From Marivivens niveibacter (GTDB lineage Bacteria; Pseudomonadota; Alphaproteobacteria; Rhodobacterales; Rhodobacteraceae): DNA of 64,000 nucleotides. The notes beneath the pieces are model-generated. The model saw nothing but the letters and a program-made list of their open reading frames with translations. It ran no database searches and was not told the DNA's origin. Location: NCBI RefSeq assembly GCF_002150005.2, contig NZ_MSPP01000001.1, forward strand, positions 558,001-622,000, in the 5' to 3' direction. This document shows, in pieces, positions 33,731 to 42,539 of this stretch; the first letter of the stretch is position 1, and each line of letters begins with the position of its first letter. Position numbers and translations under genes: made by a program.

Positions 33731-34741
33731 ATGACGACTGTAGTATTGATCGGTGGTGGCCGTATGGGCCATCGTTTTTCCCAAGCTATCCGAGAAGCGG
33801 GTCATAAGTTGTCCATGCTTTTCGATCCAAGCGAGAAACCTTTCGCGGTCGAAACAGAAGCGGCATTGGCAGATGTGCATGAACGTGATTTTGAAAATGT
33901 TCTGTCTAGCGATGCGGATTGCTTCGTCATTTGCACAACAGCTGACCTTCATGTTCCGATTGTCCAGCAACTCATCGAAGCAGGGAAGAAACGGATCGTC
34001 GTAGAAAAACCGCTATCTCAAAGCGCTAAAGATGCAATTGAATTGCGAGAATTAGCTACCCAAAATGGCGTGCGTATGATCGTGAACCATGGTCGGCGTT
34101 ATTGTGCGAACATCCAAATGTTGAAAGAAATGGATGGTTCGCCAGAACTTGGCAGCCTGCGTTCTGTTATTGTAAAGGTCGGCGGCGGATCGCTGGGCTG
34201 CGTGGGTACACATTGGATTGATATGTGCAATAACCTAATGGGCGGTATGCCCAAATCGGTTTACGCCGAATTGAGCGACGAGACCCCATCGAATACCCGA
34301 GGAACAAAGTTTGATGATCCAGGTGGCGTCGTTCTGATGCGTTATGATGGTGGTCGTCGCGCTGTGATTGAAGCTGGCGATGATGTAGGAATTGTTATTG
34401 GCACTGATTTCATTTTCGAACGTGGCGTCGTGAATTGGGTTGCTGAAGGTGGCGTTTGGACGTTGCGATGCCGTCGGGCTGAAGATCGCGAAAAGCCGCT
34501 GTTTTTGTATGGCTTACCGCTAGAGCAGAGTGATCTGGAAATTACGCCGCCGAACCTGATTTCATATGCCAAAGCTGTATTGGCGGATGCATTCAGTTCA
34601 GAAACGCCGATCAGCGGTCTGGATCAAGCTTGCGACACAATGAACGTCTATGCGGGTTTGCGCGCGTCAGCCGCCAATCGCACGCCAGTGACTTTCCCAT
34701 TGGGTGATGACGATGTTTCGGCGCACTATCCGATCCCATAA
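33731..34741 (+). CDS. Gfo/Idh/MocA-family oxidoreductase
   Basis: 336 residues. The NAD(P) loop is VVLIGGGRMGHRFSQAIREAG and IVVEKPLSQSAKDA is the EKP motif. VNHGRRYCANIQML and THWIDMCNNLMGG supply catalytic-domain residues. It is not closely similar to its upstream neighbour beyond the fold, so the two probably catalyse different steps. It lies 8 bp after the first oxidoreductase and 27 bp before the KpsE-like gene, clearly one operon from about 31602. Expected to act on a nucleotide sugar or its free form in polysaccharide precursor synthesis. Confidence 0.82.
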   Translation: MTTVVLIGGGRMGHRFSQAIREAGHKLSMLFDPSEKPFAVETEAALADVHERDFENVLSSDADCFVICTTADLHVPIVQQLIEAGKKRIVVEKPLSQSAKDAIELRELATQNGVRMIVNHGRRYCANIQMLKEMDGSPELGSLRSVIVKVGGGSLGCVGTHWIDMCNNLMGGMPKSVYAELSDETPSNTRGTKFDDPGGVVLMRYDGGRRAVIEAGDDVGIVIGTDFIFERGVVNWVAEGGVWTLRCRRAEDREKPLFLYGLPLEQSDLEITPPNLISYAKAVLADAFSSETPISGLDQACDTMNVYAGLRASAANRTPVTFPLGDDDVSAHYPIP

Positions 34742-34768
34742 ACTACGAATTACAGTTTAGGTGTGAAA

Positions 34769-35884
34769 ATGCAAAAGGCTCGGTCGCGAATTAGTTTGGT
34801 TACGTTGTTATTCATTGTCGTCGTGATAGTTCCGACGTTTGTGACCGGTTATTACGCATTGGTTACCAAAGCACCGCTATTCAGATCGCAAACGCAGTTT
34901 GCGGTCGAAGATAGACAGCAGGGTTCATCGAAAATGTTGGGCGGCCTAGCAACTGCTATCGGTATCGTAAGCGGCGAGCCTAGCGCGATCTATTCAGTAA
35001 AAAGGTTTATTGAATCGCCTGATGCTTTAAACGCTTTGGAGGAGGTCTTCGGTTTTGCTGAATATTATCGGGCCCCTTATGGTGATTACTTCACGCAGTT
35101 GCCTGATAGTGCTTCATCCGATGCTATATTGGCATACTACCAACGCCATGTCGTCGCGCGTGTTTCTAGCAAGGAAAACATTATATCGCTCGAGGTTTCT
35201 GCGTTCGACGCGGCAACGGCACAGGCAATCGCGGATAACCTGCTACGCATCGTAGAAGCTTTTGTGAATGACCTTAATGCGCGTGCGTTAAATGATCAGG
35301 TTCGTTTTCAGCAGGCAAACGTTGAAGCCGCTCAGCAGAACGTTCTAGACGCACGCCTTGCGCTTACAGAGTGGCGAAACCGAAATGGTGCTGTAGACCC
35401 GATGGCGCAGGTTCAGATGCTTCAAGGGATGATTGGAAATCTGGAAACTGAACTGTCATCGGTTCAGTCCGATCTTTCGCTGCTTGAAGAGTCAGAAGAT
35501 GCGGACAGGTTTAAGCCGCGCATAGATGCATTGCAGGATCAAGAGCGCATTATTTTACGACAAATATCATCTGCCAGAGATAGATTGGCCAGTTCTGCTG
35601 AAGGCGCAGTTTCGATGCAAATCGATGAGTATGAACGCCTGTATGCTGCTTTGGAGTTCGCAGCAAATGATTTGGAACTTGCAACTATGTCGCTGGAAAC
35701 AGCGCGTCAGGTTATTTTACAGCAGCAAAAATACTTGCTTATTATTTCGAACCCGTCGCTGCCAAGTGATCGAACATTTCCAATTTTGACTAAACATGTT
35801 CCAATTGTTTTCGTGGCCTGTATGCTGATTTTTGCAATTATTGCATTGTTCGCCAATGTGACACGTGATTACCGCCGCGTTTAA
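34769..35884 (+). CDS. KpsE/CtrB-like capsule export inner-membrane protein
   Basis: 371 residues from ATG 34769. One N-terminal membrane helix (LVTLLFIVVVIVPTFVTGYY), a long periplasmic region with coiled coil at about 165-290 (AQQNVLDARLALTEWRNR; NLETELSSVQSDLSLLEES) and a C-terminal helix (IVFVACMLIFAIIALFA). FRSQTQFAVEDRQ after the first helix and PSLPSDRTFP before the last are typical of the polysaccharide co-polymerase/KpsE family. It links the ABC permease to the outer-membrane channel. The matching permease gene is 7 kb upstream on the other strand. Confidence 0.85.
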   Translation: MQKARSRISLVTLLFIVVVIVPTFVTGYYALVTKAPLFRSQTQFAVEDRQQGSSKMLGGLATAIGIVSGEPSAIYSVKRFIESPDALNALEEVFGFAEYYRAPYGDYFTQLPDSASSDAILAYYQRHVVARVSSKENIISLEVSAFDAATAQAIADNLLRIVEAFVNDLNARALNDQVRFQQANVEAAQQNVLDARLALTEWRNRNGAVDPMAQVQMLQGMIGNLETELSSVQSDLSLLEESEDADRFKPRIDALQDQERIILRQISSARDRLASSAEGAVSMQIDEYERLYAALEFAANDLELATMSLETARQVILQQQKYLLIISNPSLPSDRTFPILTKHVPIVFVACMLIFAIIALFANVTRDYRRV

Positions 35885-35907
35885 CGGCGATGTATGAAAG
35901 TTTCTGA

Positions 35908-36888
35908 ATGCGTATTTTCACACACAAAGCTACGCTCGCATTGCGCCGCCTTCAGTTCACCTTTCGGTTAAAAAAATCTACGCTTGAAGTCGTAAAATAT
36001 CGGCCAAATGCGCCGTATCGCACGATCGTGTATGGTCTAGATAAAGATAAATGGGCGTATTTTGATGCAGCTTATCCAGAATTTCAGAAATATTTTGTTC
36101 CGATAAATGTCCATGTGGCAGATCTGCGAAATATGCTATTGCGTCGTCACATGGGCGTCGTACTGTTTCAGGATTACTCACGGCGCCGTTTTGATTTGGC
36201 GGCGAATGGACTTTCACCCGTCATTTTTTACGGCGCTGACGCGCCCTTTTCTGTTCTTGAAAAAGGCGAAAAAGATGCTGTCGGGTTCGTGTTGGATAGT
36301 ATGGCAGACTGGACGTTGGCACGCCGTCAACTGGAAATCGACATAATGCTCCAAGGGTTTGATTTTGAAGAACATCCAGACCTTTTGGATCAGGCATCAA
36401 GCTTTCTAGATAGAGCTAACGATGTCATATCAGATGGTGATAAATGCCTGATTATTCCAAATATAAAAGATATATCGGCTACGTCAGAACTTTCATCCAA
36501 CGAAAGAAAAGAGTTTGCAGCTGCTATTGCAAAGTTAAAGCCTGGCCAAGAGTTGACCGTTTTTCGACCGCTGCCGTCCGAGGATGTAAGGCTACAGGAT
36601 AATTTTGCGCACTTTCTACAGCATTTGAAGCGGTGTAATACGGTTATTGTAAAGGATCATGCTTTGGGTTTAGTGGCGGCACTTTGTGGTCGTCGAGTGA
36701 TCGTAACCGGCCGACCATTTTGGGCAGGCTATGGAATTACCGAAGATCTAATTCAGATATATCGATCACGTGAATTGACGCAGGACGAAATGGCAGCAAT
36801 TATTATTGCGATACAGTCAAGGTACGGTACGGCCTTTGGTGAAAAAGTTGAGCCATTTGATGGTTGGTCGATGCCACTGGTGGGATAG
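35908..36888 (+). CDS. KpsC/KpsS-like capsule linker-synthesis protein (single domain)
   Basis: 326 residues. The C-terminal part has FAHFLQHLKRCNTVIVKDHALGLVAALCGRRV followed by VTGRPFWAGYGITED, the motif shared by KpsC and KpsS proteins that build the poly-Kdo linker on phosphatidylglycerol for ABC-exported capsules. The protein is about half the length of KpsC. Residues 1-140 are divergent. The start ATG at 35908 comes 23 bp after the KpsE-like gene. It could be a Kdo transferase or a related capsule transferase; activity is inferred from the motif only. Confidence 0.65.
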   Translation: MRIFTHKATLALRRLQFTFRLKKSTLEVVKYRPNAPYRTIVYGLDKDKWAYFDAAYPEFQKYFVPINVHVADLRNMLLRRHMGVVLFQDYSRRRFDLAANGLSPVIFYGADAPFSVLEKGEKDAVGFVLDSMADWTLARRQLEIDIMLQGFDFEEHPDLLDQASSFLDRANDVISDGDKCLIIPNIKDISATSELSSNERKEFAAAIAKLKPGQELTVFRPLPSEDVRLQDNFAHFLQHLKRCNTVIVKDHALGLVAALCGRRVIVTGRPFWAGYGITEDLIQIYRSRELTQDEMAAIIIAIQSRYGTAFGEKVEPFDGWSMPLVG

Positions 36889-36896
36889 TCGATCGA

Positions 36897-39800
36897 ATGG
36901 ATCGTTCCGTAATCTTTTCGGGCAAAGCAAAGCATTATCGTAGCGATTTATGTTCGCTGCCAAAAGTTCTGCGTGCTTTTGGTGAAATCAATGCAGACCT
37001 ACCTTTCGGTCTCTTGATCGAAGTTAGCAGAAATTTATACGCGCATGTTGCTGCTGGCGATGATGCTCCATTTATTATGGAGACAAGGCAGGGTCAAATC
37101 AGAGCAAAGCTGTCTTTACAGGCGACTGACTTATTGGTGTCGCCGACTTGCGAAGGATGGTTGATCACCGGTGAAAACCATAAAGGTGTATCAAAGTCTA
37201 AAAGCTGGTTGCCTTTAGAGCGTCGGTCGGTTGCGAATATTGAGCCGGTCTATCGATCGTTCAATCGTCATAGAGAAAATATAATAAATTATCTTTATGA
37301 AACTACAATAAATGATCTGGAAACCGCATCACGTACTGTCGATGCTAGTTCTGCCAAAAAGGCAAAACTTTATCATGTTTGCAGAAGTCTATTACCACAG
37401 GCAAAACAGGATTTTTCTTGGAAAAAATTATATTTGGCGATTGTTACTCGCTGGCAAGGCCTCTTCGCACGTGACTTAAGAGAATATTCGGTCAATTATT
37501 GGGCAAGGAATATTCATAGTAAACGAGATCGTGGCGCGACAACCGCAATACTTGCCTCATTAATATACTCTATTCGTAGCATTAACCATGACGGAACCCG
37601 TTTCGGTGGTCATCAAGCTCGAAACAATGCTAAAAAAATTGTAGATAGTTGGAACTTTGAACCCCGTAGACGAACAACTAAGAAATGGCTTGAGAATATC
37701 CAAAGGAGGTTTTTTCGACCTGAGATTCAGAAAAATTTTGTCGATCGTTTTTTGTTGGACCTAGAGAAATCTTCTAAAGATTCATCAGGAGTAATATCTG
37801 GTGGTTGGGTGAAGTCTGATTTACCGCCTCCGACCTACGTTTTGCTAAAACGATACGCCAAATCACAACCTGATCTTGCTGGTATTATTGCTATTTTATT
37901 GTTGAAAAGAGGGCTTGATTCAGGGACTCCTGAGATGTTGCTCACTGTTCATAGATTAATCAGCGGTACGAATTTTTCAAAGGACTTCATGAATGCAATT
38001 CGTAACGTAGTAAATGCTACAGTTGAAACGGATTTGTCTTACTTTGATCTTGAACCAGTCAGGGTTTTTGCTCGGCTATCTGGTATTTCGTTTGATTGCC
38101 CGATAGATGACGCGCTTTTGCTTTGCCCTCAACTCGAAAACCTAGAGTACAATCTAGTAAGTTTGATTGGCCAAAAAAAAACTCAGGATACGATTGGTCG
38201 TTTTGATACAGCATTCGTTACAACTATTAACCCTGATATTGGACCGGCCCAACTTGCGTTTGATACGTCGGGCGCTACGTTCTTACCTGCAACTTTATCT
38301 ACTAAAAGGGTCGATTGGTTTGAGAATTGCTCGTCTTTTGCTGACTTAAGAGTAGCAGCCTACAGCGTTACCGAAGAGGAATTGAGTTCTCATACCGAGA
38401 GCTTAGCGTCACTCTTAATCGATGAGTTAAAGGCAATAATTGGTGACGATCTGTCTCAGACTTGGTTGGATTCCCTAAAGTTGCCTTTAGATGATGCGTT
38501 GTTCGCAGCGTCGATTGACTTTTGGAGCATTATAAATTCACACGAGCTGCAGAGTTCGAAACGCGCTTTGGTTGTTTGTGATACTGCACAACTTGCAACC
38601 GCCTATCAAATAGCTCTTGAGAGTCTTTCAGTTGATACTGATGTTGTTTTTGCAACTAAAGGGTCGACAAGTTTTGAAGCAGATTACATTCCTCCCATCC
38701 AATCCAATACCGAAGCAGGTTTAGTCCGGGATGCTATATCACATTTGATTGGTGATGCGGGGGTCACGAATGGATCTGATATGACCTCCAGCACGGCGTT
38801 GTTGGTAGGGAGGAGTTTCGATCGAAATTACAAGACCGACCTTCTTTTTTTAGGGAAGGAGCTCCAAAAAACCGGTACGGTGCATTTTGCTTTGACTGCG
38901 GGTAAGCGTGGTTTGTCTAACTTACCTGATTTTTTAAAATCCTATGCAGATTTGTGGTTTGATAAACTATCGATCTCACCGCTGCTGCGTTTGTTTGTTC
39001 CTCCCGCTGATCTGCCAGAAGTGTTTCAGTCCGGCTTGGCAGATTTGCTTATTGCTCGCATTTGGCAGCGAGATTTGTTGACGCCTACTAATCTTGCGCT
39101 GTTGATGGCAGCAAAACCCAGAATAGATGCTTTTTTCAATGTCCGTTTGCCGCGTCTAGTTTTGGCTGGGGCTGATGTCGTTCGTTTGGTTGAAAAGACC
39201 AGACCTAAGCAGATCGTTTTGTTACCCGGGCGCGATTACATTTCACAAGTCGCGGCGTTCTGCGGGCGTGAGACTGGCGCGAAAAGTTTCGATGTTCAAA
39301 CTGTTTTCGTTGGGCCTCGATCTCGGTATAAGGCATCGGTTGCTGATTATCAGTTTGTGATAGAAACCTATTCTGAAAAGATTTTTGAAGACTTTTTTAA
39401 AGTTCCAAAAGAAAAGTTGGTACTGACTGGTAATTCAAAGGTTGGTGGTGTTCAGGCCCAAATTCGCAAGTTGGATCGGAAAAGTTGTAGAAACAAGGCG
39501 AAGTTACACGAAGATTTCCTAATCACATTCGCTTGTTCGCCAATATTGCAAGACGATAAGGATGTGATTGATACGTTGGCGTTGGTCGTCGGGGATATAC
39601 CCGGTGCTAGGTTGGCGTTTCGTTACCATCCCACGGCACATCAGGAATACTTCGACTACTGTGACGCGATTGTCGGGAAAAATGACGCCATTTTCGTTGC
39701 CGATATGTTGGATCTGCCAGAAACATTGCTTGCTTCTGATCTGATCGTCACGCGGTTCTCTAACGTGGGCTTAGAGGCTGCTTTGGCAGGTCGGAATGTT

Positions 39801-40037
39801 ATTTCGTGTAATTTTACTGGAAAACGTTTTCCAATTAGTTTGGATGAAATGGGTGTCGCAACGTTGGTTGATGAACAGGCAAACCTATTGCAAACCATTT
39901 TGGATATTCAGAAGCAGGGCGTCCTTTGGGAAAAACTACAACAAACGCGCCAAGCTTATATCGAAGCCAACCCGCAACTTTATCACGATAATCCGCCAAA
40001 AGCGATGTGTGAGTTTATGCAGTCCGTTAGCGGATAG
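36897..40037 (+). CDS. 1046-residue glycosyltransferase-like protein of unknown specificity
   Basis: It starts at ATG 36897, 8 bp after the KpsC/S-like gene. The DNA is noticeably more AT-rich than its flanks. Residues 1-530 show no motif I recognise. Residues 560-1046 look like a GT-B pair: RALVVCDTAQLATAYQIALE, then RPKQIVLLPGRDYISQVAAF, FVIETYSEKIFEDFF, KLVLTGNSKVGG, ARLAFRYHPTAHQEYFD (the RxHP-type motif) and VTRFSNVGLEAALAGRNVI as donor-binding site. This resembles polysialyltransferase or CDP-glycerol-transferase C-termini. Probably the capsule polymerase or a multidomain transferase. A strong terminator follows, closing the locus. Confidence 0.65.
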   Translation: MDRSVIFSGKAKHYRSDLCSLPKVLRAFGEINADLPFGLLIEVSRNLYAHVAAGDDAPFIMETRQGQIRAKLSLQATDLLVSPTCEGWLITGENHKGVSKSKSWLPLERRSVANIEPVYRSFNRHRENIINYLYETTINDLETASRTVDASSAKKAKLYHVCRSLLPQAKQDFSWKKLYLAIVTRWQGLFARDLREYSVNYWARNIHSKRDRGATTAILASLIYSIRSINHDGTRFGGHQARNNAKKIVDSWNFEPRRRTTKKWLENIQRRFFRPEIQKNFVDRFLLDLEKSSKDSSGVISGGWVKSDLPPPTYVLLKRYAKSQPDLAGIIAILLLKRGLDSGTPEMLLTVHRLISGTNFSKDFMNAIRNVVNATVETDLSYFDLEPVRVFARLSGISFDCPIDDALLLCPQLENLEYNLVSLIGQKKTQDTIGRFDTAFVTTINPDIGPAQLAFDTSGATFLPATLSTKRVDWFENCSSFADLRVAAYSVTEEELSSHTESLASLLIDELKAIIGDDLSQTWLDSLKLPLDDALFAASIDFWSIINSHELQSSKRALVVCDTAQLATAYQIALESLSVDTDVVFATKGSTSFEADYIPPIQSNTEAGLVRDAISHLIGDAGVTNGSDMTSSTALLVGRSFDRNYKTDLLFLGKELQKTGTVHFALTAGKRGLSNLPDFLKSYADLWFDKLSISPLLRLFVPPADLPEVFQSGLADLLIARIWQRDLLTPTNLALLMAAKPRIDAFFNVRLPRLVLAGADVVRLVEKTRPKQIVLLPGRDYISQVAAFCGRETGAKSFDVQTVFVGPRSRYKASVADYQFVIETYSEKIFEDFFKVPKEKLVLTGNSKVGGVQAQIRKLDRKSCRNKAKLHEDFLITFACSPILQDDKDVIDTLALVVGDIPGARLAFRYHPTAHQEYFDYCDAIVGKNDAIFVADMLDLPETLLASDLIVTRFSNVGLEAALAGRNVISCNFTGKRFPISLDEMGVATLVDEQANLLQTILDIQKQGVLWEKLQQTRQAYIEANPQLYHDNPPKAMCEFMQSVSG

Positions 40038-40041
40038 AGTT

Positions 40042-40073
40042 ACGCCCGGCATTTTGCCGGGCGTATTTTTGTT
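40042..40073. terminator. Bidirectional terminator between capsule and sox loci
   Basis: TACGCCCGGCA (40042-40052) pairs with TGCCGGGCGTA (40056-40066) with a 3-nt loop, followed by TTTTTGTTT on the plus strand. It lies between two convergent genes (ends at 40037 and 40073), so it probably terminates both. Confidence 0.85.
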
Positions 40074-41341
40074 TAGCCGAACATGTCAGCCGTGATCCCG
40101 TCGTACCAGCCAACGGATTCTTCATATGTTGCCTGACGGGTGGATGCGTCTTCACCTGTGCTAGAGATGAACCCATCAACTTTGGCGATCTTTTCGTCGG
40201 TTGCTTCATAGGTTGCGCCGACTTTGACGCCGTCGTTGGTGTCGATCAACGACCAGCAGGTGTTCGCGAAGCGGGCAGGGAACACTGCCGAACCTGTCAG
40301 CGCGCCGCGAACGGCCATTGCGCAAACTTTAGCTTGGCTGTTGGCCGAGAAACCCGATTTCGGCATGTCACCTTGCGCACAAGCATCACCCAGAACGTGG
40401 ATGTTTGGATCGATTTTCGACGACAGATCGATCGCATTCACGGGTGCCCAGTTGCCATCAGTGACGCCTGCGATTTCCGCAATACGGCCTGCTTTCATAG
40501 CTGGGATGACGTTGCAAACATCGACTTTGTTCACGTCGCCGTCGATATCGACAGTCATCGCCGATGGGTCGACGGTTACATTTGTGCCGCCAAAATCTGG
40601 ACCGATACGTTCGATCATACCCGAATAATGTGCGTTCCAGCCTTCTTCGAACAACGCCTGTTTCGAGAATTTCTCTTTCGGGTCAGCAATTAGGATTTTT
40701 GCGGTTGGGTTCACCTGTTTCAGGCGGTGGGCAACCATGCTGACGCGTTCGTATGGGCCAGGAGGGCAGCGATACGGGTTGGGCGGTGCGACCATGGCAA
40801 AGACGCCGCCCTGAGGCATTGCATCGATCTGCGCACGCAACAGTTCGGTTTGCGAACCTGCTTTGTATGCATGTGGCATGGCGTTTTGTGCCGAAACATC
40901 CCAACCCTGAACCGATCCATCGATGAAATCGATACCTGGGCTGATGACCAGACGATCATAAGGCAGGGTGTAACCGCCCGCAGTTGTCACTGTTTTTGCG
41001 TCGCGGTCTACGCCGACTGCCCAATCGTGCAGAACGTTGATGCCGTATTCAGACGCAAGCGTGCCATAGGAATGGCCCAAGCTGTTCATCTCGCGCAAAC
41101 CACCCAAATACAGGTTTGAGAAGAAACAGGTGTAATATTCGCGGCTAGGTTCGATCAGCGTGACATCAATCGCGCCTTCGCTGTCCTTTGCAATATAACG
41201 AGCGGCGGTCGCACCACCTGCGCCGCCGCCAATTACGACTACTTTTGGTTTGCCGTGACCGGCACCCATCACCATTGGTGCGGATAATGTGCCTGTGACC
41301 GCTACTGCGGTCCCCAGGAATGTACGTCTGTTTAGTTTCAT
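40073..41341 (-). CDS. soxF: Sulfide dehydrogenase flavoprotein subunit (SoxF/FccB)
   Basis: 422 residues from ATG 41341. The N-terminus KLNRRTFLGTAVAVTG is a Tat signal, so the FAD protein is exported folded. VVVIGGGAGGATAARYI is the FAD loop. CFFSNLYLGG, close to YTCFFSN, carries a redox Cys as in FccB, and HVLGDACAQGDMPKSGFSAN is the second FAD motif with another Cys. The C-terminal FCSD flavin-binding domain ends at GWYDGITADMFG. It pairs with the diheme cytochrome SoxE encoded just upstream (29-bp gap). It oxidises sulfide and in some Paracoccus strains stimulates Sox activity. Last gene of the sox operon, ending at a terminator. Confidence 0.9.
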   Translation of the reverse strand: MKLNRRTFLGTAVAVTGTLSAPMVMGAGHGKPKVVVIGGGAGGATAARYIAKDSEGAIDVTLIEPSREYYTCFFSNLYLGGLREMNSLGHSYGTLASEYGINVLHDWAVGVDRDAKTVTTAGGYTLPYDRLVISPGIDFIDGSVQGWDVSAQNAMPHAYKAGSQTELLRAQIDAMPQGGVFAMVAPPNPYRCPPGPYERVSMVAHRLKQVNPTAKILIADPKEKFSKQALFEEGWNAHYSGMIERIGPDFGGTNVTVDPSAMTVDIDGDVNKVDVCNVIPAMKAGRIAEIAGVTDGNWAPVNAIDLSSKIDPNIHVLGDACAQGDMPKSGFSANSQAKVCAMAVRGALTGSAVFPARFANTCWSLIDTNDGVKVGATYEATDEKIAKVDGFISSTGEDASTRQATYEESVGWYDGITADMFG

Positions 41342-41369
41342 GGTTCTCCTCCCTAAGAACACACCCCGA

Positions 41370-42527
41370 TTATTCGAGGCTTTCGAAATACGCTGCGAGG
41401 GCTGCAATCTCCTCGTAGGACAAACGCGATGCCATCATTTCCATGGCCTGATTTTCACGCATGCCGATTTTGAAATCGTGCATGGCCAGCATGAATGTTT
41501 CGCGCGGCCAGCCTAGAATACTGGGGATATTGGATGCGCTTCCCGACAATTGGTGACAGGAAGTGCAATCGCCCGACAGATATTCGCCGTAGGCTGGGTC
41601 GCCCTGAATATTCAAAAACGCATATTCAGGATCGTGCTCTTTCACTGGTTCGACCGAGGCCTCCTCGGTCTCAGCCGGCTCCTCTTCGGCGGCCTCCTCA
41701 CCGCCTTCGGATCCGTCATCTGGTGTTACGTCCAGAACGGTCGCGCGCATCGTGATTGTCACACTATCCTTACAATCGGTCATGCAAACGTCACCCGCAA
41801 AAATCGGGTATTCTGTCGTCGCACGGTCATCCATGTAGAAATTTGGTTCGTTCGGCAGACGAACTTCAAGGAAGTTGTCATTCGACAGTTCGAAATCGTC
41901 GTCGACCAGATCGTTGACGTACAGAAGGTACGCGGTGATCGCATAGACTTCGTCGTTTGTCAGCGATTGGGCCATGCCGAATGGCATTGCGCGGTTGATG
42001 TAGTCATAGACTGTCGACAGATAGGGCCAGTAGGAACCAATGGTTTTTACCGGATCTTCGTCGGACAGAGTATTGTGTCCGCCCGCCAGAACAGGCCAGC
42101 GGCCGACAGCTTCGCCAAAGTCGCCGTGGCACATGGCGCATTTTTCAACGAATACCTCTTCGCCGGTCCATACGTCACCAGACCCAGCAGGTAGGCCTGC
42201 ACCATCTGGACGTACGTCAATGTCCCATGCTGCGATTTCGACAGGCAACGCGTCGCGGCCCAAACCAAAACCAGCGGTTTGCGGGGCAGGGGCGCCTGAA
42301 ACGAATGCGCCTGCCTCGGCTGCGACTTTGATCGCGTCCAACGATAGCGCGGCAGCAGCAGCCTCGGCTTCGGTTGCCTCGGCTTGCGCGATTGCTTGTG
42401 CCGCGATCCGTTCATTGTTGGCTGCGATCTGAGCCTGATATTGCATCGTCGGCAAAGCATAGGCCAAACCGCAAATCGCTGTTACGCCGCCCAGGCCAGG
42501 GATCATAATGCTTGACAGTTTTGTCAT
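41370..42527 (-). CDS. soxE: Diheme cytochrome c SoxE
   Basis: 385 residues. The uncleaved or signal-type N-terminal helix (VTAICGLAYALPT) is followed by an Ala/Glu-rich segment. The first heme site CAMCH is at 130-134 and the second CTSCH near 325; Met ligands are plausible in AMPFGMAQ and near the C-terminus. An acidic stretch (EGGEEAAEEEPAETEEAS, near 280) separates the domains. Residues 85-216 are identical to the same positions of SoxD, the next gene upstream, which points to recent duplication or gene conversion. The C-terminal domain is different and shorter than that of SoxD. Electron acceptor for SoxF. Confidence 0.85.
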   Translation of the reverse strand: MTKLSSIMIPGLGGVTAICGLAYALPTMQYQAQIAANNERIAAQAIAQAEATEAEAAAAALSLDAIKVAAEAGAFVSGAPAPQTAGFGLGRDALPVEIAAWDIDVRPDGAGLPAGSGDVWTGEEVFVEKCAMCHGDFGEAVGRWPVLAGGHNTLSDEDPVKTIGSYWPYLSTVYDYINRAMPFGMAQSLTNDEVYAITAYLLYVNDLVDDDFELSNDNFLEVRLPNEPNFYMDDRATTEYPIFAGDVCMTDCKDSVTITMRATVLDVTPDDGSEGGEEAAEEEPAETEEASVEPVKEHDPEYAFLNIQGDPAYGEYLSGDCTSCHQLSGSASNIPSILGWPRETFMLAMHDFKIGMRENQAMEMMASRLSYEEIAALAAYFESLE

Positions 42528-42539
42528 CTGATTTCCCCC

